Program-made: the position numbers and the translations under genes
Part shown: in pieces, positions 1 to 10,600 of the stretch
Numbering within the stretch: the stretch's first letter is position 1
Layout: each line of letters starts with the position of its first letter
Source: Pycnococcus provasolii
Taxonomy: Eukaryota; Chlorophyta; Pseudoscourfieldiophyceae; Pseudoscourfieldiales
Direction: 5' to 3'
NCBI GenBank assembly: GCA_049487715.1
Contig: CP150589.1
Span: 221,836 to 285,835, forward strand
DNA: 64,000 bases
Notes under the pieces: model-generated
What the model was told of the DNA's origin: nothing
What the model saw: only the letters and a program-made list of their open reading frames with translations
Databases searched by the model: none

Positions 1-29
1 CGGATCCAGCGGGTGGAGTTGCGCCGACG

Positions 30-2456
30 ATGCGCGTATATGGCGCGTGGGTAAGCCCCGAGTCGTACCTTGCGCCGACGATGAGCGAGCTGGAGGTGTG
101 CGTGATTGCCGCCGAGCTCTGCGTGCGATGCAACGAGGTTCCGAGCTTTGCCAGCATGCGCAGTCTTCTCAAGGCGGCCGCGGTGGAGCGCATTCCATCG
201 CTCGCGCGGCGCTGCCTTCCTTGGATTGCGATGAACGCGCGCGAGGGTCGCATCACGCACGGGGAAGCGCATCAGCTCCTCACGTGCGCCGAGCTGCTCC
301 TGTTGGAAGAGGCTGGCTACCACGAGCCTCCGATGGCGCTGCGGCATCTGTACAGCCCTCGGCATCCGCACCGCGAGCGTGCGCTGGCAAACGGCTATCT
401 ATCGAGCAGTGTGCAGGACCTAACAAACCTATGGCATAGCTCGGGTTCGTTTGCGACGCTGGACGAGAGTAAGCGCTTCGACGAGTGCCGTCGCATGGCA
501 CGCCGCCTGGGATTCCCTGTGCAGATTTCCGCGGGTGCACGCATTCGCGACAGCTTCCTTTTCCAGACAGCCACCTCCACGAAGGGCACGGATGGTTTCT
601 TCAGAGGACTGGGCAATGCGGAGATCTTGCCCGCTCTTGCCGGTCGCCTCGACCAGGAAATTGGGGTGATCATCTGCCACGACGAGAGCGAGCTCGAGGA
701 GGCGTTTGACTTGCTGCGAAGGCGGATGCGCGGCGAGGAATTCTTGGCAATGGTGCGCGAGAAGGATCGAGAGATGGAGTGGTTCCATCTTGGCATCCCG
801 CAGGTGGATGGTTGGGACTGGAAGCCTGACGCGCTTCGTTTTTTGAGGGATTGCACGCGCGGTGCGTACAGCGAGCGCAACCTCGGTGACACGTTCGGTG
901 CACTCGTGAAAGATGCGGGTGCACGCGAGGGTATTGCGGATCAGATGCAGCTCGCGGATCTGCTGTACAAGAATGTGAGCTACGGCTTCTACGAGACTGT
1001 GTTTATGGTTGGCAAAGCGCCACCAAGCGCGGATGAGATGGTGCTGGATGAGCGTCATGCGCGAGAACAGTGGTTCCTTTCTGCCACAGCGGGTGGGTGT
1101 CCACCTCCTCCCGTCTGCCCGACGGTGGAAGGAAAGGTGGTACGCGGTGGTGAAACGTCGAGAGTGAGAGCTGCGAAGGATCGATCGATGGCGGAGGTGT
1201 TGAAGCGGATTGGCATGCAGGCTGTTGACGACTTTGCACAGGAATACAGCGATGTGTCCGATGCGCTGCTTGCGAAGGAGGAGGAGGAGGAGGAGGAGCA
1301 AGTGCAGGAGGAGGAGGATGTCGAGACATGGTTTGGCGTCAGCGAGAGCGAGCGCATCGCATGGGTGGATCGTGCGACGCGACGTGCATTGGCCCTTTGC
1401 CGTGCATGTGCTCGAGAGGGTGGGTTTGCGTGGCGCCCGTTTGAGGTGCGACGCCTTGACGCGTCTGCGCGTGACTCAAAATCCGCGGCTGGTCAAGCGC
1501 TTGCGGAAATGCGTCGGATGGAAACATTTTCAGATGCACTGGCTCAGCTGAACTTGCACGGCGACAAGCCCTCGATGATGGAGGGCGCGACGGAAGTGGC
1601 GGGTGGTCCTTGGTTTGGCCGTGGTGGACCGCGAAGGCTTACCGCTGTTTACGACGGCGATTCGCTCAGTTACCTGTACGCACGTGCGAGCTACTACATG
1701 AAAGATGAGATCAGCGAAGAGGAGGCTGCGGTGGGTGAAGACACGCCAGAGATGCTCGCGGCTCTCGAGGCTTTTGTGTCGTGCAGGCGTCCGTCGGACT
1801 TCAAGCATCCTCCGATGGATGCCCCACCGCCGCCACCTCTTCGGTGGGGATGGGCGGAGGTGGCAAGACGTGGTAAGCGTGCGAAACCCGGTGCTCCGTT
1901 CCCTAAGCCGGACTTTTCGCAATTCCACGGTGACGAGACGCGACTGGCATCTGGAACGGAGTGGGCGGATGCTGCACAGCCTGAGCCTGAGAGTGGTTGG
2001 GACAACTGCACGCTTGCGGAGTTGATTGGGTTCGAGGAGGCGGATCGTCCCGGCCCTTCCGTTGGCTTGCATGATCCGAAGCAAATGCCAAGCCGTCCGT
2101 GGGAGCGTGCACGTCGTTGGGATGGCGAAGATCCGCTGCGGTTGAGCACGAAGCCTCGTGACGTTTCCCATGGCTACGTGGGTGGCGTGAGAACGGAAGA
2201 ATTTGCGGATATTCCAAAGCCACGTCCGCTGGAGGATAAATTGGAACGAACGAAAGCTGCGCAAGACGCGGCTATGATTAGGGCTGCGAGCTTTGGTCTG
2301 GATGATGACGATGAACTGGACGATGAACTGGACGATGAGGAGGCTAATAGCGTGGTGGAAATGATGAACGAGGTGGAAGATACGATGGCTGCAGCAACTG
2401 CGGAGGATGACGATGACAGCTTCATCGAGGACGAACAGGAGGATACATTTGGCTAA
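30..2456 (+). CDS. Unrecognised acidic protein, possibly 5'-partial
   Basis: An open frame of 808 codons that I cannot assign to a family. The protein is soluble-looking, with no signal peptide or membrane segment. It has an alpha-helical N-terminal half, a Glu run near residue 420, a proline patch near residue 600 and a strongly Asp/Glu-rich tail (about residues 750-808), as in some nuclear or chaperone-type proteins. The frame is open to the left edge of the window, so the true start may lie outside. A 14-base direct repeat (about 18-31 and 68-81) places an identical short peptide around both candidate ATGs, at 30 and 80. Codon use is GC-rich like its neighbours. A TGTAA poly(A)-type signal lies at 2509-2513. 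The function is unknown. Confidence 0.7.
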   Translation: MRVYGAWVSPESYLAPTMSELEVCVIAAELCVRCNEVPSFASMRSLLKAAAVERIPSLARRCLPWIAMNAREGRITHGEAHQLLTCAELLLLEEAGYHEPPMALRHLYSPRHPHRERALANGYLSSSVQDLTNLWHSSGSFATLDESKRFDECRRMARRLGFPVQISAGARIRDSFLFQTATSTKGTDGFFRGLGNAEILPALAGRLDQEIGVIICHDESELEEAFDLLRRRMRGEEFLAMVREKDREMEWFHLGIPQVDGWDWKPDALRFLRDCTRGAYSERNLGDTFGALVKDAGAREGIADQMQLADLLYKNVSYGFYETVFMVGKAPPSADEMVLDERHAREQWFLSATAGGCPPPPVCPTVEGKVVRGGETSRVRAAKDRSMAEVLKRIGMQAVDDFAQEYSDVSDALLAKEEEEEEEQVQEEEDVETWFGVSESERIAWVDRATRRALALCRACAREGGFAWRPFEVRRLDASARDSKSAAGQALAEMRRMETFSDALAQLNLHGDKPSMMEGATEVAGGPWFGRGGPRRLTAVYDGDSLSYLYARASYYMKDEISEEEAAVGEDTPEMLAALEAFVSCRRPSDFKHPPMDAPPPPPLRWGWAEVARRGKRAKPGAPFPKPDFSQFHGDETRLASGTEWADAAQPEPESGWDNCTLAELIGFEEADRPGPSVGLHDPKQMPSRPWERARRWDGEDPLRLSTKPRDVSHGYVGGVRTEEFADIPKPRPLEDKLERTKAAQDAAMIRAASFGLDDDDELDDELDDEEANSVVEMMNEVEDTMAAATAEDDDDSFIEDEQEDTFG

Positions 2457-2729
2457 GAGAATGCAATTTTTATTTTTCGAGGCACGAAATGTTTGTTTCT
2501 TCTTTCTTTGTAAAACTACTAACAGCAGACTTTTTACACAACAACAACAACTGAATCTTGTTCTTTATTCCTTATTATTATTCGAGATTGATTATTGGTC
2601 AAAACGTTGTGTTTGTTTGTCGGTCGTTTTTACGACGATCGATGCAACTTGCAACTTGCAGCCATTGCTGCTTGAACTTGTTGTTGTTTAATGGCGACGA
2701 CGACCAGGGTATCCGCCAGGAATCCTTGC

Positions 2730-3503
2730 CTATCCGCCTCCTCCGCCACCAGCTCCGGCGCCACCTCCAGAGGCTGTCGCGGTTGATCCTGTGTTTTCGA
2801 CGATGCAGTTGTACTTGTAGAAGCCTCGAAGATTGACGCATGGATCAGGCGGTGGCGCCCAAGGGAAGGGGTTGAAGCCGATTCCAGCAATCTCCGTGCG
2901 TCGCCCACCAGACTGAGTTTGGGCGGTAGCGGTGCCAGTACCAGCACCACCGCCTCCTCCTCCACCACCTACAGGAGGGTAGTAAGGAGCGGGTTGCGCA
3001 GGGTAATACCCGGGTCCGCCACCGCCACCGCCACCGCCGCCAGCAGCAGCGGCGGCAGCTGCCGCAGCGGCACCACCGCCATATCCTCCTCCACCTCCGT
3101 AGTAGGGCATGGGCCATCCCCCGCCGTAATAGGGAGGGTACCCGCCGTAGTAAGGCATGTACGGTCCGTATCCGCCGTATCCTCCGCCGTAGTACGGAGG
3201 CCTACGCGGCGGTCCATATCCACCAAATCCTGGTCCACCACCAAAGAACGAGCGCAGAGTCGTGTCATCCATCTCCGGTCCAGGCGCCATCATCATCGTG
3301 GCTAGGGCGACTTCTTGGTCCTCCCCGTTGACGGCATCCACAGCCGGAGGAACACTCCCGTTCTCTTCTTGTGCGTAGACCCCACAGTATGACGAAGTTG
3401 ATGTCTGGAGAAGCACGATCGCGAAATACAAGACGAGAAACATCATGCCTGAGATTGACTTCTTGATGCCTTGAGGCGCATCATACGAGGAGGAAGCAAG
3501 CAT
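2730..3503 (-). CDS. Secreted Gly/Tyr-rich protein, copy 1
   Basis: A 257-residue protein with a hydrophobic N-terminal signal segment (about residues 18-45, likely cleavage after YAQ). A short acidic region follows, then a long Gly/Tyr/Pro/Ala low-complexity body with YYGG repeats, a polyalanine run and Gly tracts. Before the final Gly tail there is a more ordinary conserved block containing PDPCVNLRGFYKYNC. It resembles cell-wall or matrix glycine-rich proteins, although that role is inferred only from composition. Copy 2 lies just upstream in the same orientation (3934-4820). In copy 1 an in-frame TAG at 2730-2732 ends the protein. The frame stays open 13 codons beyond it to a TAA at 2688-2690 and still encodes the copy-2-like tail GGYPGRRRH. 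Homology between the copies continues into the 3' flank. Confidence 0.75.
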   Translation of the reverse strand: MLASSSYDAPQGIKKSISGMMFLVLYFAIVLLQTSTSSYCGVYAQEENGSVPPAVDAVNGEDQEVALATMMMAPGPEMDDTTLRSFFGGGPGFGGYGPPRRPPYYGGGYGGYGPYMPYYGGYPPYYGGGWPMPYYGGGGGYGGGAAAAAAAAAAGGGGGGGGGPGYYPAQPAPYYPPVGGGGGGGGAGTGTATAQTQSGGRRTEIAGIGFNPFPWAPPPDPCVNLRGFYKYNCIVENTGSTATASGGGAGAGGGGGG

Positions 3504-3933
3504 GACTGGTCAGTAAGTGAAGAGTGAAGAATCAAAATACTTGTTGATTGATGGATGGAGAAGAATGACAAGCAAGGTGTTGTGTGTGACACACGTGTTG
3601 GGGGGGAGGGAGTGAAGTGGGCCCCGGACGACGTTCGTTAAAGGGGGGGAAGGGGGAAGGGAAGGGGGGAAGGGGGAAGGGGTGAAGTTATTTTCACAGG
3701 GGAAAAAGTGGGGCCGGAATCGGAGGGAAGCTGAAATCACATCACAAATTATTTGAAACCCCTACAACAGGTCCCTACATACTACCCCCTAGGGGTTTAG
3801 GGGTAGGGGAGATTCGCAAAAAAAAGTGGGTTTACATGGATCCGGGGCCCTTCGTTTTTACGACGATGATGCATGCAGCCATGCAACTTGTTGGCAACTT
3901 GCAGCCACTGCTGCTTGTGGGACTTGTTGGTGT
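3504..3933. other. Intergenic gap with G-rich tract between Gly-rich copies
   Basis: This holds the 5' flank of copy 1 and the 3' flank of copy 2. Bases 3601-3690 form a purine tract of GGGGGAA-like units on the + strand, and a TAGGGG-rich piece lies at about 3786-3809. Bases about 3852-3938 resemble 2627-2690 downstream of copy 1, so the tandem duplication included 3' untranslated sequence. I see no gene here. Confidence 0.5.
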
Positions 3934-4820
3934 TTAATGGCGACGACGACCAGGGTATCCGCCAGGTCCTTGCCATCCGCCTCCTCCAGCTCCGGCGGCA
4001 CCTGCAGAGGATGCCGCCGTTGATCCCGTGTTTTCGGTGATGCAGTTGTACTTGTAGAAGCCTCGAAGATTGACGCATGGATCGGGCGGTGGCGCCCAAG
4101 GGAAGAGGTTGATGCCGATTCCAGAAATCTCCGTGCGTCGTCCAGATGATCCAGCTGTCGCGGTACCGGCAGCGGTGCCAGCACCACCGCCTCCTCCTCC
4201 ACCACCTACCACGGGAGGAGGGTAGTAAGGAGCGGGTTGCGCAGGGTAATACCCAGGTCCGCCGTATCCACCTCCTCCTCCGCCAGCAGCAGCGGCGGCA
4301 GCTGCCGCAGCGGCACCACCCCCACCTCCTCCGCCGTAGTAGGGCATGGGCCATCCCCCCCGTAATAGGGACGGTACCCGCCGTAGTAAGGCATGTACGG
4401 TCGGTATCCGCCGTATCCGCCTCCTCCTCCGCCAGCAGCAGCGGCGGCAGCTGCCGCAGCGGCACCACCCCCACCTCCTCCGCCGTAGTACAGAGGCCTC
4501 GGTCCATATCCTCCATATCCACCAAATCCTGGTCCACCACCAAAGAACGAGCGCAGAGTCGTGTCATCCATCTCCGGTCCAGGCGCCATCATCATCATGG
4601 CTAGGGCGACTTCTTGGTCCTCCCCGTTGACGGCATCCACAATGCCTACTTCAGCCGGAAGGACACTCCCGTTCTCTTCTTGTGCGTAGACCCCACAGTA
4701 TGACTTTGATGTCTGGAGGAGCGTGATCGCCAATACTGAGACGACAAGAAACATGCCTCGCGGGATTGACTTCTTCTTCTGGACTCGCGCATCATAAGAG
4801 TAAGAGTAAGAAGAAAGCAT
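3934..4820 (-). pseudogene. Secreted Gly/Ala-rich protein, copy 2, frameshifted
   Basis: Paralogue of the 2730-3503 gene. From the ATG at 4818-4820 it encodes the same signal peptide, the acidic segment and the APGPEMDDTTLRSFFGGG block. It then has two copies of a polyalanine/Gly module (about 4421-4490 and 4271-4341). Reading in the starting frame, the protein leaves the Gly-rich pattern after PYYGG and ends at 4206. The conserved C-terminal part (PDPCVNLRGFYKYNC, then GGYPGRRRH) is in another frame, ending at 3934. Alignment with copy 1 places the break at a run of seven C (4355-4361) that is one base short. It is either a recent pseudogene or a homopolymer sequencing error. If the base is restored the gene is intact, so a functional call cannot be excluded. 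Confidence 0.7.
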
Positions 4821-5661
4821 GGTGAGATATGTTCAAGCAAGAGTGGTGAGTCAGTGATGCTGTGAATTGAAGTGAAGTGAAGTAGTGTGTGACTCAAGTG
4901 TTGAAAGAATGACAAGGAGAATGAATGAATGAAGGGGGTTGATGGCCACGTGTGTGTGATGAAACAAGCCTGGGAAACACCCCGGACGTGAACTCCCGTG
5001 GCAGTGAGTGGGGTGGGAAGGGGAAGGGCGACTACCTTAAAAGAAGAAGGGGGGAAGGGAGGAAGCTACAATAAAGTGGGGCCGGAAAATGGATCTCGAA
5101 TCCCCCCCCCAGCTGCCGGGGGATTCTTCGAGGAGGGAAGCTAAAAGTTGAAATCGTGACATCACGGGATTGGAAAAGGGTCCGAGGATTTCCCAACCCC
5201 TAACTAGTAACTTCCTCCCTAATCCCTATTTTTGATTGGTGGGTTTCCCACCCTAATGTCTTCTTTGTTTGATCTTGACGTCCGAGGATTTCCCAACCCC
5301 TAACTTCCTCCCTCTTGGAAAAATCATTCGACCTGAAGGAAACCCCGAACCCCCTAACCTCTAACCCCTAACTTCCCTGGTGTTGGAAACTCATGTACTC
5401 GACCACCTGAAGGAACCCCCGAACCCCCTAAACTCTAACCCCTAACTTTACTAAACCCCTCTTGGAAACTCATTCTATGTACCTGAAATAAAACCCCGAA
5501 TAATGTGTGTTTGATCAATTAAAATTCCATCCCCGTGAATCCAACATGGGGGGGATACCTCTTTTATATTTCGAGGGGGTTGTGTGCGGCGGCGTGTCCC
5601 TGTTCTATGAGGCCGCCGACAACCATTTTACCACCTTAGCAGCAGCAGCCTCTCGGATATC
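4821..5661. repeat. Intergenic gap with degenerate CCCCTAAC-rich repeats
   Basis: An 840-bp gap between the divergent Gly-rich copy 2 and RPS2. Bases 5180-5490 hold loosely tandem copies of a TTTCCCAACCCCTAACTTCC-like unit (5181, 5280) and CCGAACCCCCTAA(A/C) units (about 5346, 5418). These are degenerate relatives of the telomeric CCCTAA motif. The T/C-rich end near 5640 is presumably the RPS2 promoter and leader. No coding sequence is seen. Confidence 0.5.
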
Positions 5662-6498
5662 ATGGCGGACTCCGGTGAACGTGGTGGTGGTGGTCGTGGT
5701 GGCTTCGGCCGTGGGTTTGGACGTGGGGAAGGTGGTCGTGGTGGACGTGGTGATCGTGGTGATCGACGTGGAGGGCGTGGGGACCGTCGAGGGGGACGTC
5801 GAGGAGGGAAAGATGAAGAAGAGAGGTGGGTGCCGTGCACAAAGCTCGGACGGCTCGTTCAACAGGGAAAAATCAAATCTCTCGAGCAAATCTACCTCTT
5901 CAGTCTGCCCGTGAAGGAGTACCAGATTGTCGAGAACTTCCTTGGACCGTCGCTGAAGGATGAAGTGATGAAGATCATGCCCGTGCAGAAGCAGACGCGA
6001 GCGGGACAGAGGACGCGATTCAAGGCGTTCGTCGTCGTCGGCGACTACAACGGACACATCGGACTTGGCGTCAAGTGCAGCAAGGAGGTGGCGACGTCGA
6101 TTCGCGGCTCGATCATCCTCGCGAAGCTCTCGCTCGTGCCCGTGCGCCGAGGATACTGGGGTTCGAAAATCGGCGACCCGCACACAGTTCCCACCAAGGT
6201 GAGCGGAAAGTGTGGCAGCGTCAGCGTGCGCCTCATCCCCGCACCCAAGGGAGCGGGTATTGTTGCCGCCATCACGCCCAAGAAGGTGCTTGCCATGGCT
6301 GGTGTTCAGGACGTCTACACGTGCAGTCGCGGCTGCACACGCACGCTTGGCAACTTCGTCAAGGCTACGTTCTACGCGCTCGCGAGCACGTACGGCTTCT
6401 TGACGCCTGACATGTGGAAGGAGACGCGCTTCACAAAGTCGCCGTACCAGGAGTGGAGCGACTTCCTCGGCGCGCCGAAGAAGGGCTCGTACGCGTAA
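5662..6498 (+). CDS. RPS2: 40S ribosomal protein S2 (uS5)
   Basis: A 278-residue component of the cytosolic small ribosomal subunit that helps shape the decoding centre and mRNA entry region. An Arg/Gly-rich N-terminal tail (residues 1-45, RGG repeats, a typical methylation target in the family) is followed by the S5 double-stranded RNA-binding domain ([19 protein letters not shown] onward). The C-terminal S5 domain contains [34 protein letters not shown] and [13 protein letters not shown]. Length and motif order match eukaryotic RPS2. The ATG at 5662 opens directly into the RGG tail. It is intronless. The TGTAA-containing 3' flank starts near 6580. Confidence 0.97.
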   Translation: MADSGERGGGGRGGFGRGFGRGEGGRGGRGDRGDRRGGRGDRRGGRRGGKDEEERWVPCTKLGRLVQQGKIKSLEQIYLFSLPVKEYQIVENFLGPSLKDEVMKIMPVQKQTRAGQRTRFKAFVVVGDYNGHIGLGVKCSKEVATSIRGSIILAKLSLVPVRRGYWGSKIGDPHTVPTKVSGKCGSVSVRLIPAPKGAGIVAAITPKKVLAMAGVQDVYTCSRGCTRTLGNFVKATFYALASTYGFLTPDMWKETRFTKSPYQEWSDFLGAPKKGSYA

Positions 6499-6937
6499 AA
6501 AAGGCGCTGCTCAAGCCAAAAAAAAGTCGCGTACCCCTAAGAAAAAAAAAACTCAAAACGGAAACCTTGTTGGAAAGCGCGTGTGTAAACGTCTTTTCGA
6601 ACGGTTGACGATTTGCGAATACTGATTGACATACATACCTTTTTTCCTTTTTCCTTTCAACGCCGTAAAGTTTCTTTGATCTTCATCTGCATAGACCATA
6701 CACACACGTGTGTGTGTATATACACGCCTTATTCAACCTTTGTTTGATTCCGGAGCCTCGAGGCTCGGTTCCCCTTATTACGAGCATAGCTTCTGTCAAA
6801 CCCCGAAAACGGTTCACCCCCCAGTACATGTACCCATTTTTCCTTCCCTTTCTCCCTGGCAGCCTGCAGGGGAGAGACCAGTTGCCAGTCGTTATTCTTG
6901 GGATCCCCCCTTGCCCCTTGCCCGGTTGTTCATGGGC

Positions 6938-6971
6938 TAGGGTTAGGGTTAGGGTTAGGGTTAGGGTTAGG
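6938..6971 (+). repeat. Interstitial telomeric repeat (TTAGGG) x5-6
   Basis: A perfect TTAGGG tract of about 34 bp far from the chromosome end, in the gap upstream of the coiled-coil gene. The G-rich strand is in that gene's sense direction. Confidence 0.95.
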
Positions 6972-7431
6972 CAGTCCTCGTCCCGTTTCAGTTGCATTTC
7001 CGTGCGCTCCAATCTTGCTCTTGGCATTGCCGCCCCTGCAGGAGTCACCTCGCGTGCGTTGGTGAGCCTCACCACTCGAGTACACTCGCACTCGTCTTCC
7101 TTCTTTTTTGTTGAAATCTATCTGGCTACGCCGCTACGGCGGGCGGCAACGGCGCCGATTCGCCGAACGCTCTTCTAGAGCTCGCGTTCGTTGTTCGGAA
7201 GTGAGGCCGCTGACTGAGGGTGTACCCTCCCCTTCCAAGTGCGAGGTTTCAGACTTGAAGACATACACGTTGAGATCTGGACATACATGTGAGCAGGCAG
7301 CAGCATGGCTCCAGGTCCTATAGTACAAGCGAGAGGCGAGAGCTGATCAATGTGTCAACACCCGTGGACGGGATCCCTCTTAATTATTACTACGAAGAAG
7401 AAGAGGAGCAGGAGGCATCCTACCCCTATCG

Positions 7432-7446
7432 TAACCCTAACCCTAG
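7432..7446 (-). repeat. Short interstitial telomeric repeat (CCCTAA orientation)
   Basis: TAACCCTAACCCTAG on the + strand, about two and a half units. It lies between the 6938 tract and the start of the coiled-coil gene, in the opposite orientation to the other clear tracts relative to the downstream gene. Confidence 0.85.
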
Positions 7447-7683
7447 AGGCTGGAAAACCGTGGAATGGCACGCTTCCTGATGAAGTTAGAACTATTCAGT
7501 GGACTCGCTCGGGAGGGGTTCCCGAAACCAACATGGTCGGTCAAACCCCTAAAAAACTTGGAATATTTCAACTTTTTGAGTTTTGCGTTTTTTTTCCCCT
7601 TCCACCTCCTTCACCTGAGAGGTTGGAAGGGCCAGGCCCGCGCATTCGCATTCCACCCTCATTCTCATTCCCAAAAGCTGTTC

Positions 7684-10600
7684 ATGGGCGCCGAGCAGTC
7701 CGCGGAATACGACGCGACAGGTGGTGGTGGTGGTGCAGCTGCTGGTGGTGGTGGTGTTGCAGCTGGTGGTGGTGGCGCGGCTGGTGGTGTTAGCAGCTCA
7801 GCTTCCGTGTCGTCGGCTTCAGCGGCTCACTCGTCGTCGTCATTGTCGTCGGCATCGGCGAAGTATGCGCCGGGTTATTCAGCTTCCTCCGGGGAAGGTG
7901 GCTCGTACGGGTACCGCCACGGTGCGCCACACTCGTTAAGTTCGGCAGCGGCGGTGCACCAGCAGTATATGCCCCCCGGAGGAGGATATTATGACAACAA
8001 CAAGGTTACCTCCTACAAACCGGCTACGAATAGGCCATCGGCCGTGAGGCGCACGCAGGTGGCGCCCATGCCCATGATGTCGGACCATGTCAGGCCGCCG
8101 GGCATGCAGCACGCGCATGGCAACGCAACTACGCACGCCAACCCTTCCGTGCAGGACCACGACGGTGTCGACGTCGTTAAGGCGGCCATGGCCGCGGCGG
8201 CGAGAAGTGGACACCACCGGCCGAACAGTCGCTCGGGAGGTGGTACAGGGAAGGAGAATGCAAACAACGTCACTGCTGCACCAGCTGCGTCTGACGGTGA
8301 CTCACCTCCGTCGGTGGAACGCAACTACACCAACTACGTCAGCGCGTCCTCCGTGCCTCTGCCAAATTCCGACAGTACGACGCAGTTTCGCTCGTCATTC
8401 CCGCACGCCGGACTCGGCACCTCCGCGGCCGGTGCTGCTGCAACTTCAGCCACCAACGCTGCCGCCTATGCCGCACAACCTCTCGTCGACGCGTCGTTAT
8501 CGTCACATACCTTCGACGCAAGTGGAGGAGGCGCGGCGACACAATTGCGCTCGTCGTTCCCGCACGCCGGACTTGGCACCTCCGCGGCCGCAACCTCAGC
8601 TACCACAGCCGCCGCAGCAGCGCCACCACCACCACCACCACCACCGTCATCAAACCCCTCCTTCTCCGCCCCAGACGCCTATGCCGCTGCTCCTGCTGCT
8701 CCGCTTCGTCCATCACCACATGTATACGTGGCGGCAGCCGCAGCTGCACCGATTTCAAGCAATCATCGCCATTCCAGCACCTCAGAGGATGAGCTTACTT
8801 GGAAGCGCGCATACCTAGAGGCGGCCGAGGCTGCACTGGATGGCGAGATGGCTGCCGTCGAACTCGAAGTGGCGCGGGCGGCAATAAAGCAGCTTCAAGT
8901 GGAAAGGGACCACTACCAAGAGCAAGCTGAGAAGTTCTGCAAACGACTCACAGATCACGACCGGGGCGTGCGTGAAGGATTGCGCAAGCTTGGTCTGTGG
9001 CGTGTCATCACGAGGCTGGGCCTGCACGTGAAGCTTTCGCCTCCCGCAGAGCACGTGGTCATGAAGTGGCTGAAATGCGCGCGAGAGAGACTGGCATCCG
9101 ACCCGAAGTACGATGGCTCCATGAGACGACTTCTCGAGGCGGACCATGACAACGACAGCGACGATGACAGCGACGACGACGGAGAGCCAGGCGAGATTCG
9201 CTGGCGCGAGCGAGGGTGGACCAAAAAGGCGCGTGCGGCGAAACTTGCGGGCATTCCGCTGCGCGGCCGAATGCGCAGGAAGGCACGCGGCGACAACTCC
9301 GACGCTGAATCCGTCTCGACGCTCGCCAGCAGCCGGCTGGAGGAGGAAAAAGCGGAGCTGGAGGCGGCCCTGAACGAGCACGTGCGTGCGACGTCGTCGA
9401 TGAAGCGCGACAAGGAGATAGAAATCGAACGATGGCGCCGCCATGCCGCCGGCCTCGAGTCGGACATGCGCGAGCTCAGCGAAACGTCGCGCAACTCGCG
9501 CTCGGAGGAAGAGTCGCGACTGCGCGACGAGGTAAAACGGCTGCAGGAGGAGTCGGCGAAGAAGGAGGCGGACTTTCGCGAGCGTGCGGCACGCGAGTCG
9601 GCGGCACGTGCCGCGCTGGATACGCAGTTCAAGGAGCTAAGCGCAACTGCGCGCGATCGCCTCGAGGCACGCGACGAGGCGCACCGCGACAAGCTGATGC
9701 AGGAAGTGGAAGCGCTCAGACAGCTTGCGGAGGATCACGAGAGCCAGTGGCGATCCAAATTGGAGAGCGAGGCGGCGGCGAGGCACTCGGCGGAGGCGCA
9801 GCTGCGCGAGCTCGCCGAGACTGCTCGCGCGGGTGCATCGGAGCAGCACGAGGTATTTCGCGCGAGGGAGGCGCAGCTCGCCGCGGAGGTGGCGCGCCTC
9901 AAGTCGGAGCACGAGTCCGCCACGCGAGAGCTCGAGGCGAAGGCTGCCTCGGAAGCGCGTCTTCGCGAGCTCGCGGAGGCTCAGGCTCTCGACACCGCGC
10001 GCGCTGCCGCTTCGGCAAGCGCTCGCGCGGAAGCGGAGGCGTCTATGCGCGCTCGCTTTGAGTCGGAGCGCGCGGCGCTTGAACAGGCGCATATGCAGAC
10101 GCTGGCTCGCGTGGAGTTGGAGGCGCGCGATGCGGAGCGCCGGCTGCGAGAAAAGCTCGAGGTGGAGGCGGCGGCACGCGAGGAGGCGGGTGCATCGAAA
10201 CTCAACGCTATGGCAAGCGAGGAGCGTGACGAGCTCGAGGCGCGGCTGCGCGATATGCAGGCGACGGTGCGCACGGCAGAGAACGCACGGGAAGAGCAGG
10301 TGGCGGCCGAACGCGCGCGCGCGGCGGAACTCGAGAAGGAGCTACGTTTCATGCAGGAAAGCACGCGTGGAGCGGAGGATGCGCACAGCGATGCAATGCG
10401 TCGCTATCAGGAAGTGCAGGCGGAAGCCTCTCGGCTGCGCGCTGAGACCGAGGCTGAACGTGCGGCACTCGACGAGAGGCTCACGCGCGAGCGAGAACGT
10501 GCGGAGAATCTTGAACGCGAGGTGCGTGATCTGAACCGCACTGCGCGTGACGCGGAGAGCGCCGCGGCAAATGAGCAGCGTCGCCGTGAGGCGGTGGAGT

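Larger units (their letters stand above)
6499..7683. other. 1.2-kb intergenic region, no gene recognised
   Basis: It contains the RPS2 3' end, a (CA/TG)-rich palindromic stretch centred near 6710, an interstitial telomeric tract (6938-6971) and a short reverse-oriented telomeric piece (7432-7446). The frame of the next gene is open from 7465, but the best start is the ATG at 7684. I find no convincing coding sequence. Confidence 0.5.

Noticed and set aside
6695-6730. Possible hairpin terminator or origin at the CACACACGTGTGTGTG palindrome
   Set aside because: Alternating purine-pyrimidine simple sequence explains it. Nothing else suggests a function.
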